In this document: piece by piece, positions 1 through 46,428 of the stretch
Numbering within the stretch: the first letter of the stretch is position 1
How the letters are laid out: every line of letters begins with the position of its first letter
Assembly (NCBI GenBank): GCA_963693365.1
Contig: CAVNZM010000008.1
Location: 3,906,001 to 3,970,000 of the forward strand
Source of the DNA: Amoebidium appalachense
Lineage: Eukaryota > Ichthyosporea
Reading direction: 5' to 3'
DNA: 64,000 nt
Notes under the pieces: model-generated
The model's database searches: none
Told to the model about the DNA's origin: nothing
What the model saw: the letters and a program-made list of their open reading frames with translations, nothing else
Translations under genes and position numbers: made by a program

Positions 1-6150
<6,150 letters not shown>

Positions 6151-6355
6151 CCATATTAGGAAAAGTAGTGTTTCCTCAAATAGTTTATGTAGCGGTCTCA
6201 ATTTTTTTGTCATTCTCGTTTGACCTGTATGTACAGTACCATGCATAGCTTCCTCGGCTTTCCTTCCCCTTTGTTTATTTGCGTTTGTTATTATGGCCAT
6301 CTGTTTCCCCCTACACCTTTCATCATGTCTCGAATATAGATGGCAAGTAATGATG

Positions 6356-6361
6356 AATAAA
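6356..6361 (+). terminator. Polyadenylation signal AATAAA of the receptor gene
   Basis: AATAAA lies about 205 bases after the TAG at 6150, in ordinary mixed-composition 3' UTR. This supports the last exon and its strand. Confidence 0.65.
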
Positions 6362-6792
6362 CCAAAGGCACATGTAACACCTTTGGGTGTTTTCCTTTTT
6401 GTATTTTCTTTTCAATATCTTTTAAAGTTCAAGAAAACCCGATGAAATGTTAAGTCAACCAACCTACAGGTACACGAGCAAGTAACTATTAGAGTACTAT
6501 TTCATGGTGTGAATTCAACTTTTTACGGTATGCAAAAAAAGAAAAGAAAAAAAAAAAAAGAAAAAAAAAGTTCCAAGTGCTCACGAAAAAAAAAGAGAAT
6601 AGCTATTGTTGGCGTGTTTACATAGAAATCGTGCCCGCCGAAACAACCACATCCTTTCTACTTGTGCTTCGTTTCACATGCCAACATGTGCCTGAACTCA
6701 ACTCTTCCCCAGCCAAGCAACACCAACTTTATTACCCTCACTAGCTCCAAAACCCTCACGAGTGTTCACACAGATTCACTCACAAAATCTCT

Positions 6793-9146
<2,354 letters not shown>

Positions 9147-10674
9147 ATGGCATCACCCGTGGAACCAACGTTTCCTTGGACCCCAGAGCAGGTACACAGC
9201 GTACAACTAGCACTAAGGATCAGTTGCGGGTTTGGCTTCCTCGGCGCGTTGGCATCACTATGTTGCAACAACAAGATTAGGGGAAGGCAGAGAGATGGAA
9301 AGCAGGCACGACATGTGATTTACATCAATTATTGTGTTGGGGAGCTGATGGTAGGGGCAGCCCTCTTCACGTCTACCTGGGCCATGGATACGAGCTGGGG
9401 CTGCAAAACGCAGGCAAGTTTTTTTCTTTCCCCATCCCGCTCCCATTCCTTCCACTCCCTTTTTTTTTTAAAAAAAAAAAAAAATAATAATGACAGCACA
9501 GTGGCCACTGTTAACGTTCTGAGCTCCCCGGGTGTTGGCTGTGCATGCGACTTTGCCCACCTTCCCTGTGCTTGCCCCCCCCCCCCCCCCTCCCTCCCCC
9601 CCTGGCCCCTCCACCCGCGTCTCATCCATCAAGCCAGTACACACCCCCGTGTTCACAACTCACAAAACACATCCCACGCACACAGGCGTACGCATTCATA
9701 ATTGATTAACAGCATCAATATTCGCTTCAAACGTGGTGCACACCTGCACAGCCAGTAGATGCATGACATGGATCATGAACCCATTGTTAACCATCTGTGC
9801 AACCACACAATGGCAGGCATTTGTCATGATCCTTGGCAACGGCGGAATCTTCTGGACCACCGCTCTCATGCTCGACATGTATCTACATCTCGCACATGGG
9901 TGGACCGAGGCCAAACTCATGTCGCTAATGCCCCTATACTACCTACTTGGGTGGGTCTACCCATTGTCTTTCGCCATCGTACTAGCAAAAGGTGACTACT
10001 TTATGCCCGTGGGGCCTTGGTGTTGGATAAGCGACGAATACAAATGGGCACAGATCGCGACGCATTATGGTTGGGCGTGGTTTGGGACGGTGTTTGGAAT
10101 TTTTGCCGTTATCCGCCTTACGTGTATCATCAACAAAAACGTTACAAATTCCCGGCAGCAGTTAAAGGGGGCACCGTTGCTTATGGTGTGCCAAATGTGG
10201 ATGTTTGCGGTCGTTTTTAACCTTATTTGGGTTCCCGACACGGTCTCTTTCGCTTTTCTGCACTTTCCAAATAGTGTTTCCCTTGAGACAATGTATGGTC
10301 TTATGTTGTATCTCGCCGTCGCTATACCCCTTCAGGGAGTTTTCTATTTCTTCATTTACGTCGGTCCCACGATATTCACGAGAAGACAGAGCATTTTGCC
10401 ATGGCCGGCGGGTGGAAAACTAGATGGCGTAGTGCCCGTGGTGATAGTAGGACGAGGGAACAGTTACAGATATCCGGTATCGCCCGGTAACGAACCGCGT
10501 CACTCTCAACCCAAAAAGGAGGAAAAGGTGGAATTTGTCAGTACCACACGGCTGCCATTAAAGGTGACTTCGGGCAGGAAAAAGTTTACTGGTTTAACGA
10601 GGAAAAACGCCAAAGGTGGGGGATTGAGTTATGAGGAGACGGATCAGCTGCAAGACCTGGATATTGCAGAGTAA
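9147..10674 (+). CDS. Seven-transmembrane receptor of the cAMP-receptor-like (class E/GCR1-like) type
   Basis: Two exons, 9147-9413 and 9817-10674, encode 374 residues. The intron has a GC donor (CAG|GCAAGT) and a GGCAG acceptor. The junction restores WGCKTQ+AFVMILGNGG, matching the conserved Cys at the outer end of TM3. TM1 is at about 17-40, TM2 about 57-80 and TM3 about 90-112 (GIFWTTALMLDMYLHL). The second extracellular loop carries GPWCWIS, giving the expected Cys pair with Cys85. Four more hydrophobic helices follow to about residue 300. The 70-residue tail is Lys/Ser/Thr-rich and suited to phosphorylation. Members of this family act at the plasma membrane through G proteins, with cAMP as ligand in Dictyostelium; the ligand here is unknown. 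The start is the first ATG before TM1. The frame is intact, and a Frizzled or secretin receptor is less likely. Confidence 0.82.
9414..9816 (+). other. GC-AG intron of the cAMP-receptor-like gene
   Basis: The donor CAG|GCAAGT matches the consensus except for the C. No other donor gives an in-phase join at the GCKTQ/AFVM boundary. The interval contains a T/A-rich patch and a C run before the acceptor. Confidence 0.75.
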
Positions 10675-12940
<2,266 letters not shown>

Positions 12941-12955
12941 ATGGCTGTGTTACAA
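12941..12955. repeat. Left target-site duplication of the LINE insertion
   Basis: The 15-mer ATGGCTGTGTTACAA is repeated exactly at 16855-16869. The bases outside the two copies differ. This copy abuts the T-rich end, which is the A tail of the minus-strand element. Confidence 0.9.
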
Positions 12956-12987
12956 TTTTTTTATTTTTTTTTATTTAATCACGTTTT

Positions 12988-13023
12988 GTTCCCGGAGGGC
13001 CTTTTCAGGCCCTCTAGGGAAAC
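12988..13023 (-). other. 3'-terminal RNA hairpin of the LINE with GAAA tetraloop
   Basis: On the transcribed strand GAGGGCCT-GAAA-AGGCCCTC forms a perfect 8-bp stem with a GNRA loop. A lower stem of about six pairs (GTT/CCC with GGGAAC) lies across a small internal loop. It lies about ten bases before the A-rich tail. In stringent LINEs the 3' hairpin is the recognition site for the element's own RT; that role here is inferred. Confidence 0.75.
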
Positions 13024-13265
13024 TACCGTCTACCACACAGCACCGACAGTACACTAGTTAAGGTGCTATCTATGAGTTCAGCTAAGCTAAACCATCCTTC
13101 ACAACCTAACTATAAGTACACACTTTGCCCAGGGCTACTACCCCAGCCACGCCGGCAGGAGGCTCCAGTCCTCCCCTCCCTTCAAAACCTAGCAATAAAC
13201 GTTAACCGAGGGCTCTCATTGGTCGATCTACAGTATTGGGAAGTCCTAGGTGTTGTGTATAATAT

Positions 13266-16200
13266 TTACGGTGGGTATGGGTGGATGATGGGGTGTGGTG
13301 GTGGTGGTGGTGGGGGGTTGCTGCCTAACATTATGTGTTGGTGTACGTATGTTGTGGCGATGTTTTTGTGGACTAAAAGGTGGGTTTTACAGGGCACCCC
13401 GGGTCTGTGGGTGTTCCGGCATTCAGAACAGGCCGGCCGGGTGTGTGTGGGGGGTGTATTTGTTGGTTTTTTGGGTTTTTGGAGAGCCATACTTTTCTTT
13501 CTACGGGTGGTGGGTATATGGTGGTGTTTTTGCATTTTAGGGTGGGTGGGGGGGAGTGTTGTGTTCCGTGGGTGCCAAATTTTTGAAAAGAAAAAGGATT
13601 GCAACTCTACTGTGATTTTTCCTAAGATGGCCCGGGTGGTGGTCTTGGTGGTGCCGGTGGCTGCAAGTAGTGGGCCCACCGATCGTGGGCAGAATCCCCG
13701 TTCGACCCACTTGGTGTCTTCGGGGTCAGGTGGGTCACCGTTGCCTCCTATCCAGTTTATCCATGCACATTGGTCTACCACCGTGGCTGCCGTATGGTGG
13801 TGCTGTGCCGTGGGGGTGTTTGGATGACGAGTGTGCAGGACGTTGTGGATGCAGGCTGTGATGGCGGTGGTCAGGGTGGGGACTTCCCCGGCATGGGCCG
13901 GGCAGGCCCAGAGGTGGGTAGGGTGCTGGCTGCACCGGGGGCATGTGGGCTGTGTAACGACGGTGGGGTGATCTCGGTGTAGCCGTGCCATGGTAGGCAG
14001 GGTGCCCATGGCCAGGGACAGGCTACGAGTGTTTCCTCTGACTGCCCCGATGGTTGCCTGTGTGGGCCCCTTGTTGAGCTTGAGGGGGTTCCGTTCGGCT
14101 GGGAGCAGTCTGGGGTCGGCTAGTATGGACATAGCCTTGGTCTTGCCGGCCATGTCGGTGAGGAAGTCCTTGTTCAACCGGTTCAGTGTACCGGGAATGT
14201 TGCCGGGGATACGGTGGCCTTGTAGTCGTAGGAAGTATTTCCCCCCCCCCCCGGGGCCGGAGGTAGGGGGGGGGGGAGGGGGAGGACTCTTCCTGCATTG
14301 GCTGCCTTGTCTGCCTCGTTATTCCGTTGACCGTACCGTTTGGTGTTGGATTGGTGCCCCTTCACCCACGATACCTGTACAGAGCCTGGTTGCCGGAGAG
14401 AGAGTTGGTCTCGTACGTGAGCCCATTCCACTATGTGGGGGAACTTTAGCTTGCGTCGAGGGGGTGTGGTGGGGTCTATATTTGCCGTCCATCGGTCGAC
14501 TACTCCGAGGTTATCGAGCTTGATGTGGATGGGGGTGGTGGTGGGGGTGAGCAGGAGGGCTAGTAGTACCCCTGTGAGTTCGGCTTGGGTGGATGATAGG
14601 GCCGTATGGAGCCTGGTCTTGGCCGTCACTGGAGGTGCTTTCCGGTCCGGGGTGTCCAGTACCGCCCCGGCTCCGGCCTGGGCTATCCTCCTGCCCGGGT
14701 GGATGAGGCTGCCGTCCGTATAAACGGTGATCGGTTGGTCTGGGGGGATCAGGGTGATTTGCTGCTGCCACTCGTCATAGGTGGCCTGGGGCACCAAGTC
14801 GGTGTAGGTGAGCCTACGGGGAGTGTGTGGGCTCGGCAGGTCAGCCGGGTGGGCCGTGCACTTGTGTCCTGGTGGTGACCCTACCGGTGGTGGCTGCTGG
14901 GGGGGGGGGTGGGCCGGGGAGGTCCCCCGGTAAGGGTGTGGCTTCCTCGTTGGCTTGCAGGTGGAGCATCTGGGGTGATGCCTGTTGGTGGGGGGGAAGA
15001 TGCCGCCGGAAATGGTGTATCTTCCTCCACTGCTCGGCCGGATCGGAGCCATCCTTCAGTGCGATGACTTGGTAGATGTCGATACTGTCGGTGTTGATGA
15101 AGTCCTTGTGGTACTTCGGGACTACCATGTGGGTGGTGATTCGGGTCTTGAAGGCCACGTAGGGGTCTGCCCGTATCACCTCCACAGCACGGGTCCACCC
15201 CACACACTGCTTGTTGTGGGTGTGATTATCGGCTGGGGGCTCAGGGGGCTCGTATTTGCTGTTGGTGCTGTCGGTGTTAGAGTCCTCTGAGTCGTCGGAG
15301 TCGTCGCTGGGCCCCGTCGACTCCGATTCTGGCTCCGTGTCTAACCCTTCCCCCTCTCCGTCTGCGTACCCGGGGTTGGGGGAGAGGGTGGCCGGGGTGT
15401 AGGCTAGGTTCCATGGGGAGTGGCCGTATTTGCAGTCACCAGGGCAAAAGCGGAAATGGGCTGTTCCATGTGGGTCGTTCCACGTGGGTCGGTGCCATCT
15501 CAGCCCCTCCTCCTCTGTGTTGTCCCGTAGATGGGCTATTTTGACCCAAGCCTCCCCGTTGTGGGTGGTGTGGGCCACCACCTGGCTGAGTTCGTATTGC
15601 CCGTTCTTGACTATTTCCACCACGAATGCACCGACGGGGTGGTTTGGCACGAGGTCAATGGTGTGGTGGGTGTGTGGTCTGGGTGCTGGCCGTAGTTTGT
15701 CTGCGATGGGGATGGCCCCCTTGATGATGGACCTGTACCACTGTGTAGCTCCCGGGTGTAGTAGGTCTGGGGGGTGGGGCAGTTCGGGGAACGCCCGGAA
15801 CACCCCCGGCCGTACCATGGTGTCCTCCACCGTGTAGAGTTGACGGGGGTGTGTGTGGGGGCCGATGTGGGCCGCAAAGGTGTGGTCCGGGAAAACGGTG
15901 TTGATAGGGGTGCTGGTTGTTGTTGCTGCTTCCCCTCCTTCTCCTTGGGGGGAGGGGGGGGGGGTGGGGTGGGGGTGCTTGTGTTTTTTGGGGAGGGGTT
16001 TCCCCAATACTCAGGTGCCGCTCGTGAAGGATCCCCGTGATATGGGCCCAATAGTTGTGGAGCTGCTTTCCCCCTAGCCTGTAAAGTTTGGCTGGGGGTG
16101 CTTGCAGGGGTGGGTAGGGTAGGCCTGTCACGTGTTGCTGCTGCCAGGCTCGGTACCGGACCACGTCCCCTGCTGGTCCTGGTGTTTCCAGCAGGGCACA

Positions 16201-16809
16201 CAGCTCCGTAACCATGGTGCTGGCTGCTGATTCGACGATGCTGGCCAGTCCCCCTAGAGTGGGATGGTGTAGCAGCCCGGACGGGGTGCTCCGGTGGAAA
16301 CCACACTTCCGACGGAGTAGGTCTCTCCACTTGCTGTCGATTGCCTGCATGGTGGTGTTGCTGATGACTGACCCTTTGAGGAGGAAGAGGATGGCCGGGG
16401 CCACCACACTGTTGGCTACGTAGATCACTTGGCTGGGTGCCAGCATTTTACGGGCTAGTATGGTGGTGGCCCGTAATGTCAGCTGCATGGCCTTCCCATC
16501 GTTGGGCCGGGTGTGTCGTTGGAGGGTGATGTTGACCCCTAGCACTCTGATGTTTGCATCGGGGAGCTCGATCTGAATGGGTAGGGGTGGTGCTCCCGGG
16601 GATTTGCGGTACTGCATGGGGGCCACTGTTGCCCGTGTTGGGGTACCACGGGCGAGGACTGAAAACTTGTCTGGGTGTGGTTCCAAGTCATGGTAATAAA
16701 AAAAGGGGGCAGATAAATCGAGAGTTTGCTGGATGCTCTCCTTGTTGGGGCCAAACCATGCTGTGTCGTCGGCGAAGGCTACAGACGTCACACACGGGGG
16801 TGTTTGTGC
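13266..16809 (-). pseudogene. LINE ORF2 fragment: RT palm/thumb, RNase H, zinc knuckle
   Basis: The first reading frame (about 16809-16010) has VAFADDTAWFG, the RT catalytic box, then palm/thumb sequence including VLGVNI. A second frame (16007-14841) covers an acidic Ser/Asp-rich linker. A third (15052-14183) holds RNase H: YTDGS, QAELTG, KLDNLG and NNEADKAANAG supply the acidic residues and the late Asp. A fourth (14177-13266) has CPRCSQHPTHLWACP, a Cys/His knuckle typical of LINE C-termini. The frame changes fall at C/G homopolymers (near 15955, 14903 and 14245). They could be mutations or base-calling gaps, but the truncation alone makes this a pseudogene. It is described as found and not restored. 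Confidence 0.88.
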
Positions 16810-16854
16810 CGGTGTGTGGTGCTGTGTCTGTGGGGGTAGGTGGAAAGTGTACCC

Positions 16855-16869
16855 ATGGCTGTGTTACAA
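16855..16869. repeat. Right target-site duplication of the LINE insertion
   Basis: This is an exact copy of the 15-mer at 12941-12955. It marks the 5'-truncation point of the element. Confidence 0.9.
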
Positions 16870-17062
16870 ACTAATTTTGGTTTACATGGTCAGACTCTAC
16901 TTTGGTCCAAAACCGTTAGCCACGGGGCTCAGCACTGCCCCTCGTGTGCCGCATCCATTGTTACTGCGACAACGAATCGGATGGTGGTACTGGTTACTTA
17001 ATCATTTGGCTAGCAGGACTGTTTCGTCTTCAAATATTGGGTGGTTGGGGGGGTCGACCGGT

Positions 17063-17096
<34 letters not shown>

Positions 17097-18560
17097 TGAT
17101 GGGGTGGTGACGAGACGACGATTTGGGTCAGCCATATTAGCCAGCCTCCCCCCCCAAAGTCCTGTGTTCTCGCCTACAGTAGGGGATAACGTTTCAGTGC
17201 TGGAGCTCCGCCCAGCTGCCTGCGTTTGGTTGAGTCAACATGCCGGGATGGGGCCGGGGGGGGGGGGGAGGGGGGAGGGGGCGGAGGGGGGGGGGGGAGA
17301 AGAGAAAGCCCCCCTCTCCCCCTCCCCTCCCCCCCCCTCATCATTCTCCTCGTCGCCCGCCCGCCCGGTCTTCTTCTTCTTCTTCATCTTCTTCTTCTTC
17401 CTCTCCTTTTTTTTAAACGCTTTCCGTTTTAGTGACTCAGTGGCACCAGAGAAGCTGTGACCGTTCGGCCTCTAGCAACGGGTGGTGATAATTTAGCCAA
17501 TAGTTTGCTGAGTTGGGTGCCATTTAAGCCAATCACAGACGACTAGATTGTTAGAGTATGGGGAGATCCTCGGCGCAAAAGTTATGTTGTCTGCTTCTGT
17601 CGGTGCTTTCTACCTCTCTTTTATATGTATTCTTTCCAAGAACTCTGGATGTCTCCCTACATTTCAAAATAAAATAAAAGAAAAATTTGTTAATCGGTTC
17701 GAAGTTCTTCTTCTTCTTTCAAAGTTGGCAGAAGCATATGTGGCTCTTTTGTGTAATTAGATATCGCCTACACGGTTAGCGCCTTTGATTGGTTCGACTT
17801 TAATCCCCATACACCTTCTCAAGAATATTCATTAATTTGTACCATATGTAAAAAAGAAAAAGAAAAACCATTTTTTTTAGAAGCTACTGTTAGCTACACG
17901 TTTTCTATGTCTTTATCCAGCATCAGTGAAAACCTTATATATAAAGAATTTCAGGTGTTATGACATCAATCAAGCACCCCATTGTCAACGGATTTGTTTA
18001 ACGGTATTAACCAGGCTATTTAGGATAAACAAATTTTCCCTTGGTAAAGAGCCCCCAAGGGCAGTGTGAGGAACTTGATACGGCGCCAGTCGAAACTCGA
18101 AAGCGAGTCGGTTTTGCAAAACCTCGGCTGAGGTGTGTCTATACCCGAGTCCATACATCCTCTTGTTTGTGCCACAACAGCTTTTAAGGCTTTGTAAACT
18201 TACCGACTTACTACAGAAACAGACGCATCACGAGGGAACATACACCCGAAAGCTAACGTGGTTATTACTCTTTTTCCAGTTACATAAAAAAGGGTTTGCA
18301 TCACATCTTGATGACATCGAAGCCAACCAGTTCTCGCTTTTTTCAAAGTTTAGGTGCCTTATTCTCTTTGCCCCAACTCCACCCTTGTCATATCAACACC
18401 ACATATCACACACCAAAAAATCTTCGTCCGCACCAATACAGACGTATACACACGCAAAGCAAGTGTGGGTGGGTCCCTACCCCACTCATCTTTTACTGTT
18501 TTCGGGATGCAGCTAAGCCTAAACCATAACCAAATTAAAAAGGTAGCAGCCGCCGTCCCC
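16870..18560. other. Region upstream of the GT77 gene
   Basis: A G run lies at 17063-17094, G-rich then C-rich DNA at 17250-17340, and TTC repeats at 17371-17400. The remainder (17450-18560) is mixed composition with several ATTGG/CCAAT pentamers (for example 17499 and 17529) that may belong to a promoter. I found no convincing exon before the ATG at 18561. Confidence 0.5.
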
Positions 18561-35490
<16,930 letters not shown>

Positions 35491-35846
35491 ACCTATCCGA
35501 ATACACGATGAAAGTTATGCAAGGCAAAGTATTCACATTTCAACTCATTAAACGTTTCAACTCATAAAACGATTCAACTCATAAAACGATTCAGGAAGCA
35601 ACATGTAGAGCGTTGCTATGAAAACAAGATATTAGTACTACACACGCACTCATGGTTTTAGTGGTCAAACCCTACGTACGTAGACTTCACTGTGGGATTT
35701 TAGGCTCATCTCGGCTTGAAGTCGGTTTGATATGACATAGAAAGCAGTGGCATCATATGTGTTGGCAAATTACTTCAGTCCAGATCGAAAAACAAGCCGG
35801 TGGTTCAATGCACACACAGGGCATCCAGAACGAAGCGCGGGAGGTA

Positions 35847-35852
35847 AATAAA
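35847..35852 (+). terminator. Polyadenylation signal AATAAA of the GT77 gene
   Basis: It is the first AATAAA after the TAG at 35490, 357 bases downstream. Further copies lie near 36111 and 36156. It precedes the end of the converging FMN gene. Confidence 0.55.
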
Positions 35853-36759
35853 TATTCTTAATTAGATGTGAAACCTTACTACATTTTTAATGCTTCATTG
35901 CCTCCGAGTGATCCACTTATACGTTGATCATGATACACCATATGAATAGAACCGAGACCAACCTTTTTTTTTTTTTTTTTTTGGTTTGTTCTGTTTTTTG
36001 GTTTGTTTTGATCTGTTTTTTGATTTGTTTTGTTTGCAGTTGCTAAGAGTGTTCGCATTATTTAGAGTATGGTTCATACGCAAATGTAGCTTGTGGGGTA
36101 ACCGTTAAGAGAATAAAGGCTATATATACTTTCTCAGTGTGCATGAAACACATGTGAATAAAGTGGAGAAATACTTGGTTTTCTGGTTGTAGTTATATTG
36201 TATCTAGATCTGGAAGGGCAGGTAATAAGGTTTCCTTGTGGTCTCTAGATATGTTCTCCCGTGTAAGGTGGTTGTTTTTCTCATGCCCTTTCTGCACATC
36301 TAGCTATTTCTTCTGTAGCCCTGTGCCGCATATGACCCACGTTCTTCCATCTATTCTAGTACTAGAACTATTGGTACATATGAACAAAGTTTCGCCATGT
36401 ACATACAGTGATCCAAAAAATGTAAGGTTTCGATTGAAGCCTGGGACTGAGCCCTAAGGGGCATTAATATATGCCCCCGCATGTTAACCACAGAGTGACT
36501 GTGCAAGAGTACACTGTGTTAACGTTTATGCTGCTCTGCATTCTGTAAAGGGGGGGGGGGGGGGCATTTTCTGCAATTCAGCGTTGCCATTATAGGTGAG
36601 CTTGATATCAGACGGTGGTCCATGGATGAGGATTCTTTATCTCATTCAAATCGCCTCAGGCCATGCAAACTGTGATTGGGTGTGAATGAACATTTTCTTG
36701 CTTTCATAGGCCTTGCATATCATACATATCTCATGCCTCAACACGCATCCCCCCCGGCC

Positions 36760-36801
<42 letters not shown>

Positions 36802-36902
36802 ACCCAATCCAAATAAAAAAAGGAAAAAACAAATTAACAGACGTCTAGATCTAAGTCCAAAAGACTCGGACTGAAAAAGTGCATCATATCTCAGTTCATT
36901 AC
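35853..36902. other. Convergent intergenic region
   Basis: Mostly mixed AT-rich DNA with a T18 run (35964), TTTGTTTTG repeats (35981-36035), and short and long C/G runs (36549-36564; 36764-36800). No gene or RNA gene is recognised. It separates the 3' ends of the GT77 and FMN genes. Confidence 0.6.
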
Positions 36903-37152
36903 TGGCTAAAAGGAGGAGGGTCCTCATTAGGTGCCCTGACTATCACGTCTCTCCCAAATTTCCGATGAAATGTATCTCGTTGAATAAGACTGTGGCATTG
37001 TGGGCCCTGACTATCACATTCTTCGATATCTCCATTATACATCCGATCAAACATATATTCGTCCGTCACTGAGTAAAAAGATGCCATGTGGCTCCTGTCT
37101 ATCACGTTCCGATATATCTCACTCAATTTCAGTTCAAACATATCTGCATCCA

Positions 37153-43653
<6,501 letters not shown>

Positions 43654-44735
43654 CTTGAACACAGCCTTGTGTTTACACGACTAAGGTTCAAACGGTTGAA
43701 AAACTTGTGGGCTTGTGTTCTGGTAAGAAAAAAACTGCTTTCCAAGTCCCGTTTCTTTCAGTTTTCAAGGAAAAGCCTGAAACAAAAAAATGTGGCTCAC
43801 ACTTTTGCCCAATTTTGGCAGAAAACAACACAAAAACAAATTGACCAATCAACTTGATCCATTGTTGGTCCCCTACAACCTTTACCAACCCCAATGCTTA
43901 GTTACCGCCCTGGGCCGGATTATCCGGATAATGGTCTTGTTATTCGACTGTTCAACAAAAACACTCTTAAACTCATAAATAATGTGTTTATGATAAGCGA
44001 TCTTATACCGAAATCGCATCAGGATATTCATGGCATTCAATGTTGAAAGTATCTAAACATAGATGGAAGGGCACATGCATGATTATGGCTGTGGCCGTGT
44101 GGCCCCTTCAAGGTTTAGGGTGTCCTTCATATTAGAATCTGATTGGCTACAACAGCACCATTATTTACGCAAAACCATTCTCAAGTTACTTGTAACTGGC
44201 CAACAGGGTTCGAGACCTCGGTACAGCCGCTGAGCTCAGGAGCTGATTTTAGTGTGGCTTCTTGAAGCTGTCAAGTTGCAGGATAAGAAAGAAAAAATTC
44301 AAGCGAGAACAGAGTCACAATCCACCCCATGACAGATTTTTGGAGGTGGTGCATGAAAAATGTTTCTCCAGTTTTGCTTTCTGCAGTCATGATGGATTCG
44401 GAATAGAAACCCCTGCCCTTCCATCCTCACCTCCCATGTGGTCCGGGCCTATCTGGATCCATGCATACGTATGTACATGTGTCACTATTGAGCCATTTTG
44501 TTGGGGACAGGGGACCCTTGTGGAGATAATGATGGTGGTGAGGAAAGGTGGGGAAGGGGAAAGGGGGGGGGGGGGGGGGGGGGGGAGGGGAGGATGAATG
44601 CATGCCGGAGTGTAAGACTGATAATGCTAGCCAGATGTGCAAACTATATTATGCCTCCACATCATGATACACGTGTCAACAGATCACAAACCATGATGCC
44701 AGTCGTCCGTAGAAGGGAGTAGCAGCTAAACAGGC
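43654..44735. other. Region upstream of the FMN gene, no firm gene
   Basis: Mixed-composition DNA presumably holds the FMN-gene promoter. ATTGG/CCAAT pentamers occur near 43846 and 44143. The ORF at 44262-44597 has no recognisable domain and runs into a G run at 44565-44585, so it is not called. Confidence 0.5.
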
Positions 44736-44836
44736 AACACATAGCAAGTGTATATGCACACACTCATGCACGCACACACCAACGCACACCCGCACGCACG
44801 CACGCAGACATGCACACACGCACTCACTCACGCACG

Positions 44837-44903
<67 letters not shown>

Positions 44904-44937
44904 CATTCATACACACACACTCTCTCTCTCTCACTCG

Positions 44938-44990
<53 letters not shown>

Positions 44991-45225
44991 CCCCCCCCCC
45001 CCCTCCCCCCGGGCAGTACACACACTCAGCGTCAGCAAGCTTATAAGCACACACTAAACACCAAGCACACACACATACCACACACCAAGCGCGCGTGTGC
45101 ACACACACTGTCACACACACGCACACACACACATTGCGGCGCGTGCACACACACGCGCGCACACAAAAACAAACACACACACACACTGACACACACGCAG
45201 AGAGACTAACGCTCGCGCAGTCACA

Positions 45226-45304
<79 letters not shown>

Positions 45305-45431
45305 GGCACACGAACAAACATACAGTGTGCGACACGCACACGAGTGCACACACACACATCCAAACACACATCTTGGTACACATACACACACTTGCTCGCA
45401 GACACATGCACACACACGCACGCGCGCGCGC

Positions 45432-45494
<63 letters not shown>

Positions 45495-45700
45495 ACACAC
45501 ACAAGCTCTCCGGCACACGACAGGTTCAACTCCGATACTGCGCGTGCGTTCACCTCGCGCACGCACAGACGCCCATACACGCACACAAACACACACAAGC
45601 AAGCCACTCAGCCACACATAGTCAGAACCCCCCAGTATTTCCTAGCACACACGCATAGGTGCACACACGCAGACACACACATGCACATGCCAAAAACGTT
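44736..45700. repeat. Large CA/CACG microsatellite cluster
   Basis: It contains degenerate CACG repeats, pure (CA)n at about 44840-44900, 45233-45301 and 45432-45484, and (CT)n at 44921-44987. All ORFs are repeat translations. Confidence 0.85.
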
Positions 45701-46385
45701 AACATAAACCTATGTACGGGAGCACAACTTGTGGGGAAATGTACGTAAACTTGCACCACACGGGCAAAAACAAAGACACAGACAGACGACACACATGCGT
45801 GGCCGTGGCGGATGTCTGGCATAGGTTATTTTTTTTAAAAAAAGCCGATGTGGTTGGGCCCTTTGCGGATGTGTGCGTGAGTCAGTGTGCCGGTGTGCGT
45901 CACACGTCCCTGTGTGTGCGTGCTTAGTAAGCATGTGTGTGTGACACCGTGTGTCTGTGTTCATCTGATCTTCGTTTTAATGGGGGTGTCACCGGGGAGG
46001 AGGGGGAGGGGGAGGAATGATCATCATGAGAAAGAGGACGGAGGGAAGAGAGAAGCTATAGAGGGTGGTATGGGGGGGTGGAGGGGGTGGGGAGGGGGTC
46101 GACGAGCAGGATCGAGGAGGAAGGGGGGGGGGAGGTGGGGGGGGGGGGGGGGGGGGGGGGGGGGAGGGGGAGGGCAGAAAGGGGGTACTTCTGTATATTT
46201 GATATTTGTTTACGCTCGCCATCCTCATTCTGGGTCTTAAATGGAACAACAACACGTGTATGTATGTATGGCCATGGCTATAGACTCTGAGGGTGCGGAC
46301 AGGTATCTCGAAGTTCCGTGTTAGAGCATCTTTTTGCCTTTCTGGTAGTGGCTGTGAGAAGGAAATTATATTTGAAAGAGAGAGA

Positions 46386-46428
<43 letters not shown>

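Larger units (their letters stand above)
12956..16854 (-). mobile_element. 5'-truncated non-LTR retrotransposon (LINE) with RNase H domain
   Basis: The element is 3899 bases, flanked by a perfect 15-bp target-site duplication. On the minus strand it starts abruptly inside the reverse-transcriptase palm just before the FADD box, so it is 5'-truncated. The RT remainder, a linker, an RNase H domain and a C-terminal Cys/His knuckle follow. A hairpin and an A-rich tail (complement of 12956-12977) end it. The order RT-RNase H-zinc knuckle points to an RNase-H-bearing LINE clade; I cannot name the clade. The enzyme would copy its RNA at a nicked target. This copy lacks the endonuclease and RT fingers and is broken in frame, so it is dead. 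Confidence 0.93.

Noticed and set aside
13063-13861. Plus-strand ORFs over the LINE
   Set aside because: They are antisense shadows of the minus-strand RNase H/zinc-knuckle frames.
12956-16854. Functional retrotransposon
   Set aside because: It lacks the endonuclease, the RT fingers and everything 5' of the FADD box, and the frame is broken.
16733-17460. ORFs beside the right LINE boundary
   Set aside because: They cross the target-site duplication and the G run at 17063, so they are not one gene.
44150-44240. tRNA-like GGTTCGAGACC motif
   Set aside because: The stem does not pair well, and no D-arm or acceptor stem can be drawn upstream.
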